In this document: in pieces, positions 10,896-22,510 of the stretch
Layout: each line of letters begins with the position of its first letter
Position numbering within the stretch: the first letter of the stretch is position 1
NCBI RefSeq assembly: GCF_040183065.1
Contig: NC_091117.1
Coordinates: 108,678,001 to 108,742,000 of the forward strand
Reading direction: 5' to 3'
DNA length: 64,000 nt
Origin: Periplaneta americana
Lineage: Eukaryota > Arthropoda > Insecta > Blattodea > Blattidae
Notes under the pieces: model-generated
Databases searched by the model: none
What the model saw: only the letters and a program-made list of their open reading frames with translations
What the model was told of the DNA's origin: nothing
Program-made: the position numbers and the translations under genes

Positions 10896-11103
10896 ATGGC
10901 GGAACGTTTCGAGGCAGAATTGTTATATCTGGAACTGCTCGAAAATTAAGAGTCAGATGGAGATGTTAACTATTTAAGAAACGATCTTTTTGAAAATCTG
11001 AATGACACAAAAATTCACGAAAGATACTGCGTCACGAAGATCATGGTACTCAAAATTTTAGAAGAAACTGATCATAGGTTAGAATGTCATAATAACAGCT
11101 GAG
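10896..11103 (+). pseudogene. Harbinger-type transposase, N-terminal remnant
   Basis: The frame begins MAERFEAELLYLELLEN, meets a stop, and continues in the same frame as a segment with YLRNDLFENLND and ERYCVTKIMVLKILEE. This resembles the region before the catalytic domain of HARBI1-like nucleases, where a short acidic start precedes the helix that leads into the DDE core. No catalytic residues are present. A related start (MAARFEVLDGIEDEMMYLEH) occurs at 19689. It cannot make a working transposase. Confidence 0.55.
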
Positions 11104-11369
11104 ACAAAGCTGAAACTAGTCAACTAGGTAACAAACAACTGAGTTTTTATTTTAACACATGAAAGTGGTTATTATAACTATACCTAAGAAATATTAGTAA
11201 ATTAATACATAGCTAATATGCATTCAAACAAAACAAAATTTAATTAGTATATTCATTTCATTTATTAGAATGGTATTATAGCTAGCAATAAGATATGTTT
11301 GCACTGGCTTTAAAACAGAAGCGAAAGAACTGGATTCATGGAATTTATAGGTATATCATTTTCTTTCCA

Positions 11370-11637
11370 AAGGAAATTTCATTCACAGCAGGATAACCAC
11401 TCTGCGCACACCGCCATAAATATTCAAAGACGGTTCACGGAAAGGCATGGAAAAGAGGAGGATTGACAAATATCGAGACAACCGACCTCAAAATCCACAT
11501 CGGTTGTGGGATCAAGTTCTGGCTACCTGGGAAGATGTCGCTGAGGACCAGAACTATTTCTGCAATCTGATGGACTCAATGCCCCGAAGATGTCAGGCAG
11601 TGATAGACGCCAGTGGCATGTGGACAAAGTATTAGAT
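11370..11637 (+). pseudogene. Tc1-like transposase C-terminal fragment
   Basis: The sequence around 11380-11440 encodes FQQDNHSAHTA, the second catalytic Asp motif of Tc1 transposases. After a frame change, 11447-11635 encodes HRLWDQVLATWEDVAED and then SMPRRCQAVIDASG ending in TKY, the normal C-terminus. The first catalytic Asp and the DNA-binding domain are missing. It is a remnant on the plus strand inside the GGGCCGG-ended element. Confidence 0.8.
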
Positions 11638-11825
11638 CCACATGTGTATTTTTTTGTTTAATTTGTTTGTTTATCTTTATTGTATTTCGGGAAGAAAATT
11701 TTTTCTTAATTCTCCTAGTGGGCTCATAGTTGCGAAATAATTCGTTTCACTACAAAAAAAAAATAGAAAATGAAGAAAGATAGCATGTATAAAAATTAGT
11801 TACGTCATTAAAAAAAATAGTTCTC

Positions 11826-11900
11826 ACCGAGAGTAGAACTCGGGTACCATGGTTGATAAGCCAGCATGCTAATGACTGCTCCACCAAAGAGCCGAGACGT
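11826..11900 (-). tRNA. tRNA-like segment, degenerate
   Basis: On the minus strand a D-arm-like GGTGGAGCAG and a B-box-like GAGTTCTACTC are spaced as in a tRNA, with acceptor-like ends CTCGG and CTCGGTGAG. Stems pair poorly. It is more likely a tRNA-derived repeat than a gene. Confidence 0.3.
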
Positions 11901-12934
11901 AATAAGCGTTACGAGGCATATAATAGCTGCTCGGCTTGAAGTCTACGGAGACAGCGCATATAAACGTACTCGAGTAAATCGCGGCCAAAATTTCAACATT
12001 TGCACTACCAAGAGACATAACAAAACAGTTTTCTAATACTGTACACGATTTGCGATATAGTAGACTGTGGTTTCATATAAAGATGTTCTGATATAGTTAT
12101 GAAAAATTCATAGATCGTATTTATTTATCCTTAATGAGCCATTACTTACTGTTCATTAAATGTTAAGAAAATTTGGTTGGTGAGCAGCTCGCATTTTAGT
12201 GAATCGTTAAATATTTTAATGTTCAGTAGTTAATGTTTCATTTGAACTGATTTACTGAAGGTTGGTGAAACCGGCCCATAGACGTAGTTTTGCTAAATAT
12301 ACTGTGGTAATGCTCAAATGTCACTCTGTGATGTGAGTTATTCCAAGTACATCATCCATTTAAAAATGTGTCACATTAATAGCATTACTGATACAAGAAT
12401 AACATTCAATATAATATATATAAACACCATGCAAGTACACACAACAGCTGTTTGTTTTGTTCCTCGAGCACTGCGGCGATGCGAATTAGCGCGCCGCTGC
12501 TGCTTCCCAAGTGACGACATGCGCAGTAGAAAACGAGTTTAAGTCAACCGTCTGCTACACCATTATATTCCCACCATGATATTCCCTACAATTTTGAAGC
12601 TACTAATTTTTACTCTTCTCACAGGAAATATAAAGTTCCAATGATTCATAAATATATTTAGGAATGAATTGAATTAACCGACCACGCAACGAACAATTAT
12701 ATTATTTCAAACCATGATATACGTGATTAGGGCCATGATTCAGTTGTAAGGAGCAGAAAGAATTACGTTTATTCCCAGCTTCTGAAACTTGTACATTAAC
12801 TGTGTGTGAAATTCTTCCAGGATTCTAAAGTAGAATTAATAACAACCATATACACTTATTGTATAGCATAACAATATAAAATAAATTACGCAAAACCCGT
12901 TTTCTGATATGTTATCATATGTCGTGTGCACACT

Positions 12935-13055
12935 TTTAACTTGCCTGCCGCTAGAAGGCTACTGTCGCGCCAGCTGTCAAATTTTGGCATATTTTATACA
13001 TATGAGTTGCGCGACTGTATGTATTAGACTGTGTCTCTTGGCGACATTTATTGTG
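12935..13055. repeat. Inverted repeat, right arm
   Basis: Reverse counterpart of 8690-8785 (AGTTGCGCGACTGTAT; CTTGCCTGCCGCTAG). Confidence 0.6.
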
Positions 13056-13328
13056 CACACCAAGCCCCTACACCAGTAGCTGCGCAGACCATACGGGACA
13101 AGTCAAATAGAACATTGCGCGCGACGCCATTACTGTGGCAGCTCAAGCTAGGAGACCAATAAGTTTCTAGCTACAAATATCACACATATAAGTATCCGGA
13201 CCCTTAATACATAAAAATATAATAAACTGTGAAATTATTGTTTATCCTAACTATAATAAAATAAGTACACAAAACGATTTATGAAACCAATACAAGTGGA
13301 TTGCATTGCGTCAATAAAGTTTCATACG

Positions 13329-13433
13329 AAGGCTTGCCTGCTGCAGTTGAAGAAAAAAAGTGCCTACAATGTTCTATAATTGTATTATTTTTGTTGAAAC
13401 TAACAATCCTCTTGATATTCATATATTAAATAC
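13329..13433. repeat. Direct repeat, copy 1
   Basis: A segment of about 105 bp beginning AAGGCTTGCCTGCTGCAGTT recurs in direct orientation at 14771-14878. The pair brackets a microsatellite and the THAP coiled-coil remnant. Confidence 0.75.
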
Positions 13434-13598
13434 TATACAAGTGTTATTGTGACGAACAAAGTGATAATAAAAAACGGACAGGAATGAAGAAAATGTAGAC
13501 CTACTATTTATCCTAAAAAAAGTAAAGAGACTTTATTATGTTGAATGCTACTAATAAATCCACTAAATCTTACTTCAAAATGCATTAAATTGAATCCA

Positions 13599-13599
<1 letters not shown>

Positions 13600-13650
<51 letters not shown>

Positions 13651-13671
13651 GGCCTATATTATTATTAGGCC

Positions 13672-13753
<82 letters not shown>
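13600..13753. repeat. (AAT)n to (ATT)n microsatellite with two TAGGCCTA palindromes
   Basis: An AAT run becomes an ATT run, with TAGGCCTA at 13649-13656 and 13666-13673 at the changeover. The whole can fold as a long hairpin. Poly-Asn and poly-Leu frames here are artefacts. Confidence 0.92.
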
Positions 13754-14074
13754 GCTCTCGTTATTAAATCAAGCGTCAGAACTGAAAAATTTGCTGTTTA
13801 GAATGACATGCAAATTTTCGTGAATCAGGTTGTTTTTCCTTCAGTTTTTTTAGATAAGCTTCTTAAGTTTAATATTATAACTGCATATGTCACATCTTCT
13901 GATTGAGGTTCTGGCAGATATGTATATCTATTATCAGGCAGTACATTTCACTTGGCGATATGGTCAGAGGAAGAACATCATCATCTGAAGTATATATTAC
14001 ATCTGAAGTCTGACCGGTGTAATACGTAATTAGTCGGCAAAGTATGCAATGGAGGGGGAAAGGAACTGGCTACC

Positions 14075-14347
14075 CTACCCCATTATCTCCTGGCTTAGTT
14101 GCCTCATAAGTGGTGCCTTCTTGGTATCTTTGGACAGTTGACTAAACAAGAATCTGTCACATTTTCTTTTACAACTCCTAATCTGTTCATTCTTTTTATG
14201 TAAGACACTTTCCATTAATCTCAATCTTTTCTTGGGACTGAGTATATAATTATGTTCCGCATTAATAGTATCAGAGACGCGTGAACAATTTGCAATAACA
14301 ATTACATTGTTTTCTGAGACTCCAGTACTTCTTTTCAGAATCCTCAT
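14075..14347 (-). pseudogene. THAP-protein linker/coiled-coil fragment
   Basis: The 90-codon frame contains YILSPKKRLRLMESVLHKKN followed by basic, Cys- and Lys-rich helical sequence. THAP transposases and THAP proteins have such a basic coiled coil just after the THAP domain. No THAP domain or catalytic domain adjoins it. It may be a remnant of the element whose THAP start is at 8846, but that one is on the other strand. Confidence 0.45.
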
Positions 14348-14770
14348 AGGGTGTTTTTCTACCTAAAAATAATATTATACCACGAAAAAAAAAATTCTAC
14401 TAAATATACTTTTAAATGATAAAGTTGAAGCCAATGGAAATTAGGTCTTTGTGAATTTAACTTGTTTCAACAATGAACCTATCCGCATAAGATGTTCTGG
14501 AAAATTAAAGAGGGATGAAACTGTGTAATCTTCCCCATTTTTTTTTTCATGTGATGTCCAGAAGCAAACTTCTGTGAAATGTTCAGAATACAATTTGTGT
14601 TGTGATAATTTGTTCGAATAAAATTATCTATTCTAATGGCAGATAACCATCGCAACAGAAGTTCTGCTTTCTTATTGGGGGAGGGGGAAGCTAGAACTAA
14701 CGCATTATTATAATGCCTCTATCATATTTAAAAAATACCAGCAATATATTTGCCGAAATATTTTTAGTGT

Positions 14771-14878
14771 AAGGCTCGCCTGCTGCAGTTGAAGAAATAA
14801 AGTGCCTACATTATATGCTCTATAATTGTATAATTTTTTGACACTAACAATCCTCTTGATATTCATATATTAAATATA
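14771..14878. repeat. Direct repeat, copy 2
   Basis: Second copy of 13329-13433, with small insertions (for example TATATG). Confidence 0.75.
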
Positions 14879-15195
14879 TGACAGAATAATTCAATCTACA
14901 TACATGAAAGTGCTATTTATTGCATGCATTAATTGAACATTAAAATATTAGATGCATTTAAATATCGTTATTCACGCATGATAAGCGATGCTGTAGCCTT
15001 TCCTGAATCGATTTGTGCAGTTACAAGCCTTACAAAAATGCATCAAATGCACTCTGGATGCACCCGCAATCACTTTTTCTCTCTCTAAATGAGCAGTGAG
15101 TGATTAAGTACCAGGTCCTTTACTTAGGACCCTTGCCTTATAAAGAATCTGAAGAGTGGCATATAGTTAGTTGGATAATGATTGTTGTTACTTAA

Positions 15196-15766
15196 TTAAT
15201 GTCTACTAGTAGCAGACAAGTCAGATGGACAGTGTTGGTTTGATATTAAGGTGTAAGGAAAGTGTTTGAGAAAATCATTAGGGATGGAAATAGCTATTGA
15301 GCTATGTAGATGATGTGAGTATTCAACAATGGATTGGGATGAGTAAGTAGTGAGGATAGGAAATTTTGGCGGATCAGCTTGATATAGTCTGTGAATATCA
15401 TTATACCTAGTATTTCGAATAGTTGAGTGTTGCGAATGCGGTAATCCGCTCCTGTTATTGTTCTGCAGATTGCCCTTTGGAGTCCATCTAGGCGTTGAAG
15501 GTGACGCGAATGTGCTTGGGACCATATCTCGCAACAGTACATAATGTATGAACGGAGTAGAGTAGTAGGCCTATATAGTAGAGTCTTGATCTTGAGTGAA
15601 GTGGAGGTCTTGAATACCGGGTAAAGCGCCATGAATCTCTGGAAGGCTCTCTCGCGGACGGAAGTGATGTGTTGTCGGTATGTAAGTCGTTTGTCCAAAA
15701 GTACTCCAAGGTACTTCGTTGTTGTGACAAATGGTATATCTTGTTCTTGAATGGAAAGAGAGTCAA
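15196..15766 (-). pseudogene. Jockey ORF2 C-terminal part
   Basis: Three overlapping frames encode DKRLTYRQHI, RFMALYPVF and the block LLYRPTTLLRSYIMYCCEIW, which aligns with the conserved region after the reverse transcriptase core (normally LLY-x2-L-x-R-P/S). At 15566-15573 the palindrome TAGGCCTA adds two codons (RP) to this block relative to the family pattern. Frame changes near 15500 and 15690 break it. Confidence 0.8.
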
Positions 15767-15910
15767 TTCGATGGGGGAAGCGTTTGGTAAAAATTACAGC
15801 CTGTGATTTGCTTCCATTTATTTTGAGGCGCCACTTTGTTGACCATTGAGTGATAGAATCTTGAGCTTCCCGTAGTTGGAGACATCCAAAGTGAAGGTTG
15901 ACGTGCTGTG

Positions 15911-16851
15911 AGTAGATGACAGTGTCATCTGCGTATAGCCCTTGCTGACACTTAATATAAGAATAAAATGAAAAAAAAATTATATAATATTTCAGATTAT
16001 ATCGAATTGCACGATAAAATTATTCAGTGTATGTAGGTATATCTTGGATATATACACTAAATAGCGAGGGACTTAAAACTGCACCCTGAGGCACTCCTGC
16101 TTTGATGGGGTGAAGATTTGAAATAAGTGGTCCATCCCGTACCTGAAAGGTTCTGTTATGTAGATAACTGTGAATTAATTTGATGTCGGGGGACGGGATA
16201 TGTATGCTGTCGAGTTTGTATAACAAGCCGTCGTGGCAAAGGCTTCTTCTATGTCCAGAAATGCTGCTATCGTGTGCTGTTTACGCTAGAAACCATTTTG
16301 GATATGTGAAGTGAGTCTGTGAATTGCTTCTCTGGTACTATGATAAGGCTTAAATCCGAATTGTGCATGATGGAGATTGTGAGGGTTGTTTAAATATCTC
16401 TGAATTCTTGCTAGTATCAGTCGTTCATAAATTTTTCCAAGAAAATCCAAAAGACTAATCGATCTATAGTTTGTTAGTACAGTCGGATCTTTTCCTGGTT
16501 TCGGTATGGCTATTATGTGCGCCATTTTCCATGCTGGAGGGAAATAGTTGTGTTGTAGACAGGAGTTGTATATTTTTGTTAGATGAGTAATAACCCGTTT
16601 AGGTAAATGCTTCAACATATCTGGAGAGATTCTGTCTGGACCTGATGTCTTGTTTAGATGTAGTTTATTGATAGCAGTTTTGATTTCTTGAGGATGAGCA
16701 TGTGGAATAGTATCCCTTGTAAGTCGATGTAGCGTTTCTTGTATTTGCTGACGTATTCCTGTTGATAAGTGCGGAATTGATGGGTGGGAATGTGGACAAA
16801 ATCTTTTTTCGAAGGATTTCGCAAGTACGTTGAGTTTCCGTTGGGGATCAT
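15911..16851 (-). pseudogene. Jockey ORF2 reverse transcriptase
   Basis: Conserved blocks appear in order on the minus strand: FPPAWKMAHIIAIPKPGKDP and NYRSISLLDFLGKIYERLI (16286-16618), AQFGFKPYHST, then KAGVPQGAVLSPSLFSVYI (16020-16226), and the catalytic motif QGLYADDTVIY at about 15915-15950. All catalytic signatures are recognisable, but several frameshifts and a 70-bp AT-rich insertion (about 15952-16022) between the QG block and YADD destroy the enzyme. Confidence 0.88.
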
Positions 16852-17299
16852 AGATGAAATTATTTGTGGAATCCTGGATGGGCGTTTTTGTTGAAGGTGT
16901 GATTTTACCTAGTATACGTTTCGTGAAGGACCAGAAATGTCTGGATGTTGGTTGTAATGTTGTACAGTGTCTTCAGAATGTTCTTCTTTGTACATTTGGA
17001 ATTCCCTATGTAGTCCTCGTTGGTATCTATAAAATGCAGTTTTCGCTTGTGGATCTCCATACTGTTGCCATCGTTTCCGAGCTTTTGTTTTGGCCTTTAA
17101 TAAAAATTCTAATTCCTGATTCGGGGTGTCATTTGTTTTTACTGGAGTTGATGTAGATGAGACTTCTAAAAATGTATTTGTTATAGTTGTAGAGAACATA
17201 TGCATTGCCATATCTATGTCGTCAGGTGTTAATTTTGGGATATTTCCTGGTAGTGCGTCGTGTAGTCGTTTGGTGTATTCATTCCAGTTAGTGACTAGT

Positions 17300-17995
17300 G
17301 ATGCTTGTTTGTGAGGTGAGTGCAACAATAGCGGTACCATGAAAGTAAGTAAAACTGGAATATGATCAGAATCTAGGGCGTTGATACAGAATTGTTTAAG
17401 TAGTATGTATTTCGTTTTGTGGAGACAATTTGTCTAGCACGTCAGGTTCTTGGTCTGCGATCCATGGATATCTTGTAGGTTGTCGTGGTCCATTGATGGT
17501 GTTGTAGTAGAAACTCTCCTTTAGTGTAGTAATCCTTGAGTTCCAAGCTCGGTGTTTCGCATTTAGATCATCGCAGATTATAAAATGTTGATTGTGAGTT
17601 ATCAGTGATGTAATGTAGTTTTCATTTATGAGGGCATAGGGCGGGTAGTATGCGGAAGCAATCAGAGTTTCAGTGTTATCGAGTAATATGAACACACCAG
17701 TGACCTCAAGTGTTTGAAATACGGGCAGCATCGCTACTCTGTACGGAATTGTGCATTTGATGAGGATGGCAGTACCACCACTTGGACGTAGATCTCTGTC
17801 TGTTCGTATGATATTGTAGTTTCTGACTCGGAGCTTTGTTGAGGGTTTGAGATGAGTTTCTGTAATACAGGCCAAGTCCACGCTGTAATTGTGAAGTAGT
17901 GTTTGCAGTTCGAATGTCTGGCGAATTATGCCGTTGGCATTAAAATTCAAGACTTTGAGGTTACGACGTAATACTGATGATCTAGGGATGTTCAT
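17300..17995 (-). pseudogene. Jockey ORF2 endonuclease domain
   Basis: The frame from 17995 reads LKVLNFNANGI, then DLACITETHL, a Gly-Gly-Thr-Ala block (RPSGGTAILIK) and ASAYYPP, all typical of APE-like endonucleases of Jockey elements. The catalytic Glu lies in the TETHL motif. The domain is open for 199 codons, then the frame breaks near 17396, where a run with LNAKHRAWNS marks the Asp/Asn-His region. It would nick target DNA to prime reverse transcription in a working element. Confidence 0.85.
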
Positions 17996-19499
17996 TTATG
18001 TTGGTAATTAGATTTGTTATATCTTCTATGAACGTTATTAGTTTAGACAGAGGATCGGCAGTTGACTGTATTTTATGAAGAGTGGATCGGATAATTCGAA
18101 GGCAATTAAAAATATTAAAGTAACGAAGCGATGTCTTTAAAAGATTCAGCAGGAGAGTCGGGAGGAAGAGTGGGTTTGTAGAATGACGAAATGTTGTTTC
18201 AAAAGCCTGCGGCTGCGCTGGATGCGAAAGCTGTGGAAAATCAGAGGAAGTCCAAGGCGGTTGTTGAGTTCGATTTTCAAGACGAAACTTTTGAGTGTTG
18301 CGTAATTTTTCTCGCAAAGCATTTTTGCGTTCTAATTGGCTGGACATTGTCCATAACCAGCTGTGTGTGCTCCGTTACAATTTGCACATATGGGTGTGTG
18401 AGCTGGTCCCTTAATAGGACAATCGGAGAATAAGTGCTCTTGACTGCATTTATCGCAACGAAGTTGTAAGTTGCATCGCCGAGAGGTATGTCCAAATCCT
18501 TGATATTTGTGACATTTAATTATATGAGGACTTGTTCTGTAGCTTTCGATTTTAATGATGTGATTGTTAATGTCCCGTAATTGATAAATTGTTCTCGACT
18601 GTTCAGTTTTGAGTACTGTAACAACCGATATTGGTATAGGTCTTCTCATGGGTGCACCTTCGGTGTCATGGCAAGGTACTGTCTTCTGTCGGACATGTTC
18701 TACATTGAAGTTGAAAAGTTCGAGTTCAGTTTTTACTACGTCTGATTCGATTACATTTGGAAGTCCCTTCAGTACAATTTGTGAAAGTTTGGTTTCTCTT
18801 GGTTCATGTGACTATAATTTAAGGTTTTCAGTCTGGAAAATGTTATATCATAGTCCTTATGACAAGCAGTGTGCTATTTGATCCCTTCAGAAGAGTAGCT
18901 GATTTTCATTGGTTGAGTGAGGAGTGATTGCAGCTTTTTATTGTTAGCGAAAAAATTGTCGGGTGGAATGTTTGTAACTACGATTGATGGCATTCTTGTT
19001 TGTTTGAGATGAGTAGTGGGATTGTTTGTATTTTGGTTGGTATTAGTTGTATTCTGTAGGTTTTCATCATTAGGTGAAGTTATGTCAGTGTATATGAGAC
19101 GCAAGAGGTGCAAAGCTGTTCTCTAAGTTAATGTCTGGGTGAATACTTGACTCTTGCGAAGTGTTTGGATTGTATCTGGATTTGCAATTTGTTCTTGAGT
19201 AGGAGTTAATTTTGCTTTTTTCGTTGACTGTTCAGAGTTGTTTTTTCCTGCAGTCAGTGTTGTTTTTACTGATGTTTCGGGTATTGTTGAGTTAAATGAA
19301 GTTTTTTCGAGTCCATTTTGTTTTTCGTTGACGTTAGCGAGAAGTTTCTGAGACTAGATGATTGTATCGTGAAGATGGTTTCATTACATGAAACATGCTG
19401 TATAAGTTGCAAATCGTCGTCCTCTGGAGACGACATCGTAGTATTGGATATTGATGTTGGAAGCAGTTGTGGCCGGTTTAAATCTTCTGATGAAAACTA
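17982..19499 (-). pseudogene. Jockey ORF1 (Gag-like) with zinc knuckles
   Basis: The middle part (18332-18649) shows three zinc-knuckle units: CHKYQGFGHTSRRC (second Cys replaced by Tyr), CDKCSQEHLFSDC and CANCNGAHTAGYGQC. This triple arrangement is characteristic of Jockey ORF1 proteins, which coat the element RNA. Upstream, polar Asn/Thr-rich sequence (18874-19113) and further pieces to about 19499 belong to the N-terminus. Frameshifts split it into at least four pieces. The tail (17982-18347) ends in a stop that overlaps the ORF2 start. Confidence 0.82.
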
Positions 19500-19688
19500 A
19501 TGCCCGTGTGCATTATTCTCGATTAAAATTTGACCATGGTTAAGTCGGCACTTGACCATCTTCAACGCCAAATTGCGAAGTATCAATCACGATCAAAGTT
19601 AAACAAGCGAGTTGATGATGATCAAATTTGATCACGGGTGTGGGACCGATTATCTTGAATTGAACATGGTCAAATCGAGAAAACCAAA

Positions 19689-19784
19689 ATGGCGGCACGA
19701 TTTGAAGTACTTGATGGAATTGAAGATGAAATGATGTATCTTGAACACGCAAATCACTGCGGAAATAACAGAATTGTAGAAAGA
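19689..19784 (+). pseudogene. Harbinger transposase first exon (copy X)
   Basis: The exon begins MAARFEVLDGIEDEMMYLEH and ends at GTAGAAAGA-G followed by GTAAGT, a good splice donor. The inverse copy at 55678-55773 starts MAARFDVLDG and has three extra residues near its end. The similarity to MAERFEAELLYLELLEN at 10896 supports a HARBI1-type N-terminus. No downstream catalytic exon was found. Confidence 0.55.
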
Positions 19785-20087
19785 GTAAGTTTGTAGATGA
19801 ATAATAATTTTTTTCTCAAAATAGACTAATGTTATATATATGTTTCTGCTTTGGAAGACCGGGACTTTACTTGAGTACGAAATATTATTTAGGCCTAACT
19901 GTCCATTTTGTTAACATACAGTAATAATAAAGTAGTTATTCTATGCCGGAAATAATATAGTAAAACTAAATGACCATTTTGTAGAATGCGAGATTATCAC
20001 TTATTAGCTATAGATTTGCCGTTTGAAAGTAGGCCTATTAGGACCTACATGACGTTTTGGACAATTAGGCTATTTACTCTTGAGCCG

Positions 20088-21622
20088 AGCTCGACATATC
20101 AGCGGATCATTTCACCTGCTACATCACCAACAGGGTTCGCATTGCTGGCTCACCGCTGACAGCGCCACCTTTCCTATAAATTTTGACATCTAAATTCCTA
20201 TTGGCCGGCTAGGGTTAGAAACAACTTAGGGAGAGAGAACCGATTTTTCGTGCTTACGTTCATTAGGAAAGAACTTCACTCAGGAACTCACGGCCGACGC
20301 GGAAGGTTGCCTCGAGAACTAGTTGTACAGTTGACTTTACTCAGGAAACTTACTGTCGATGTGGAAGGTTATATTGTGTGGTACTTCATTCTGTAAAGAT
20401 TATTCGGGATCTTGTTGAGGACGTGCAAGGTTGTATTGAATTTATCAGTGATTAGTTAAGTCAAAATTACGAACTTAATTTGGTACTTTGGTACATTTCT
20501 TACGATATGTTTGGTCAATATTATGCGAAGAGGATTCGCTAGGGATTATGTCTTGATTCGTGTGTGAGGGATTACGCGAGGTTTTGTAGTCGCCGCGAGT
20601 TACGTCGTATTGAGCTATAGTAATATTGCAGATTAGGCGAAATGGTTTCGCGGTTTGATTTTGCGAGCGTATTAGGATACGAGGATGTAGTATAGATATG
20701 TCGTATTGAGGTTCCAAGATAGCTTCGGGAATTGTGGTGATTAATGAGACGCATTATTATATCGTAATAAAGTATGTAACGATACAACAGTCAAATTGGT
20801 CTGTTGATTGTTATAGTACATTGTATTCCAAATTGATTATTACTTTCTACTCGATTTAATTTATAATTGCGAGTATATTCAATTCTAGCTTGTTATTTAA
20901 TTGGTACGTGAATTCTGAGCCATCGTCGTCTCCTTATACATCTTTCTCTCTCCCTCTGTCTCTGGTATTATATTTATTCTGTGATAGTACAGACATTTAT
21001 AGTGTATGCAGATTGTAGTTATATGTTAAGCTCAGATTATTATGTGCACATTGAGTGTGTGTGTGTGTGTGTGGCTTTTTTATAGCACGGAACATTTTCT
21101 GTAAGTTATCGAGTTATTATGTTTGAGGTCAGATTCTAATTATAACTTTCAAAATCTAATTGGGCATTAAGTTTGAGGTAATGGATATTGCTGGACATTG
21201 ATGCTAAGACGTTATATGTTGATTGAGACTGTGTGCGAGCGTTCCAGTGTGGAATATTTTTTCGCAGGTCATCAACTTAATATCTTGGAAGTTGCTAGTT
21301 AGATTGTTTTTGCAACTTTCAAAGTATATTGGCCCTTAACGATCAAAGTATGGAAGGTCCTGGATTTTATGTATAATTGTGCTTGATATTACTTTATTAT
21401 ATTATTTCTTTTTATTTAATTTCACGTATTCATGTTTTCTATTCCATCAACTCATTCATGTACTTGTTATTCATTATTTGTTAATTATATTTGTTACTAT
21501 AAATTCACAATGTTTTATTCTGTCAGTCTTCCACTGCGCATATCCCAACAACCCGATGCACCAACGACATCTGGCTAGTAGCACCCCTTATTAAGAGGAG
21601 GTTTCGTTATACGTCTCACGCT
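20088..21622. mobile_element. 1.5-kb insertion within Harbinger copy X
   Basis: The segment is absent from copy Y, where the flanks join as GGCTATTTACGCTTGAA. It has no long reading frame; it contains a GT-repeat at 21055-21073 and repeated GGAA(A/C)T-type phrases near 20270-20370. Termini are not diagnostic (TCTTGAG...CTCAC) and target duplication is at most 2-3 bp. It may be a solo LTR, a Helitron-like piece or another element; I cannot classify it. Confidence 0.6.
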
Positions 21623-22120
21623 TGAATTAAGAGAAATTACACGGATACCTTCCTTTCCCTCTTACTCCAAAATTCCAAACTTGTGAACACAAAATACAAA
21701 TGGATAAATTTCAGAACAAGGATAGGCCTACTTTCCTTTCCCTCTTACTCCAAAATACCAACCTTGTGCACACAAAATAAATTGGCACTAAAAATTTCCT
21801 TTTCGTATGCATTCGACATACACAGACGAATTGCTTTTTTTTTATTTTAAAATAATTGTTAGCGAGGTATCCGTATACTGAAATTTTCCCAAATAAATTA
21901 CTGGCACTGAAATGTGTCTTTTCGTAAGCAAGACGATGAGCATTCGACACATACAAATCTGCTCTTTTTAGTAGCCTATTTCAAGATAATTTGTCAGTGA
22001 GGTATCCGTGTACTGAAATTTCCCAATTATTATCAATAATATGAAATAACCACTGTATAAATTAAGTTACAAATTATGTGGAATTATGTAAACACGTATA
22101 ACTCATGTTGAATTGTGAGA

Positions 22121-22260
22121 TTAATCCAACCAGGTAGCCTGCTCTTCTCTTAGAGAACTTCCGTCAGTACTTTTATTCTCTAATATGGATGCAGAATTGC
22201 TGACGAGTTCTAAAAGAATTCCCACTTCGGACTGTGAGAAGTTCGGTCTCTTTTCATTTT
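22121..22260 (-). pseudogene. Myb/SANT-like segment of Harbinger (copy X)
   Basis: The frame has KRPNFSQSEVGILLELVSNS followed by ILENKSTDGSSLREEQATWLD. The spacing of NFS-x-E, the hydrophobic helix, ENK-T-D and a final Trp fits the Myb/SANT-like DNA-binding proteins that PIF/Harbinger elements use as transposase partners. The domain is cut off after the Trp. An inverse copy with a frameshift lies at 54760-54880. Confidence 0.6.
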
Positions 22261-22510
22261 TTCTTCCATGATTATTTAAACTTGTTATTTGAAAATTGCA
22301 AGTCCCCACACTGCCAGCTGCGCAGAAGATACGACTGGAACCAAATTGAAGCGATCGCTCGCCGCCATCTTGAGGCGGACGGAAAGCAATTTTGATAGAA
22401 CGCAATCGTAAAACAAACTAAGATTTATTACTATACAACTTAAAAACAACCAAACATGAGCCTTAGAGTAACAAGGATAAAGACAAATATAAATAGTAAA
22501 ACGTAATTAC

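Larger units (their letters stand above)
10708..12277. mobile_element. Harbinger-like element with terminal inverted repeats
   Basis: The left end is GGGCCGGTTTTACCAACCTT and the right end reversed GGGCCGGTTTCACCAACCTT; they match over about 27 bp with two differences. I saw no clean target duplication. It contains a Harbinger-type transposase start (10896) and an unrelated Tc1 fragment (11370), so it is nested or chimeric. Assignment to PIF/Harbinger rests on the N-terminal protein similarity. Confidence 0.68.
15180..19500 (-). mobile_element. Jockey-type non-LTR retrotransposon, broken
   Basis: On the minus strand the order is ORF1 (nucleic-acid-binding, zinc knuckles), then ORF2 with an APE-type endonuclease, reverse transcriptase and C-terminal domain, the usual order for the Jockey clade. 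Frameshifts and stops split both ORFs into many pieces, so the copy is dead. ORF2 begins inside the last codons of ORF1 (about 14 nt overlap at 17982-17995). The exact 5' and 3' ends were not resolved and no poly(A) or target duplication was identified. Confidence 0.88.
19500..22270. mobile_element. Harbinger element, copy X (interrupted)
   Basis: A 1.2-kb sequence at 54740-55980 is an inverse copy of 19500-20087 joined to 21623-22240. Copy X therefore holds a 1.5-kb insertion at about 20088-21622. It encodes a HARBI1-like first exon on the plus strand (19689) and a Myb/SANT-like segment on the minus strand (22121-22260). That two-gene arrangement is typical of PIF/Harbinger elements. The outer ends are not certain. 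Confidence 0.75.

Noticed and set aside
16854..17340. Plus-strand frames within the LINE
   Set aside because: They oppose clear minus-strand Jockey domains.
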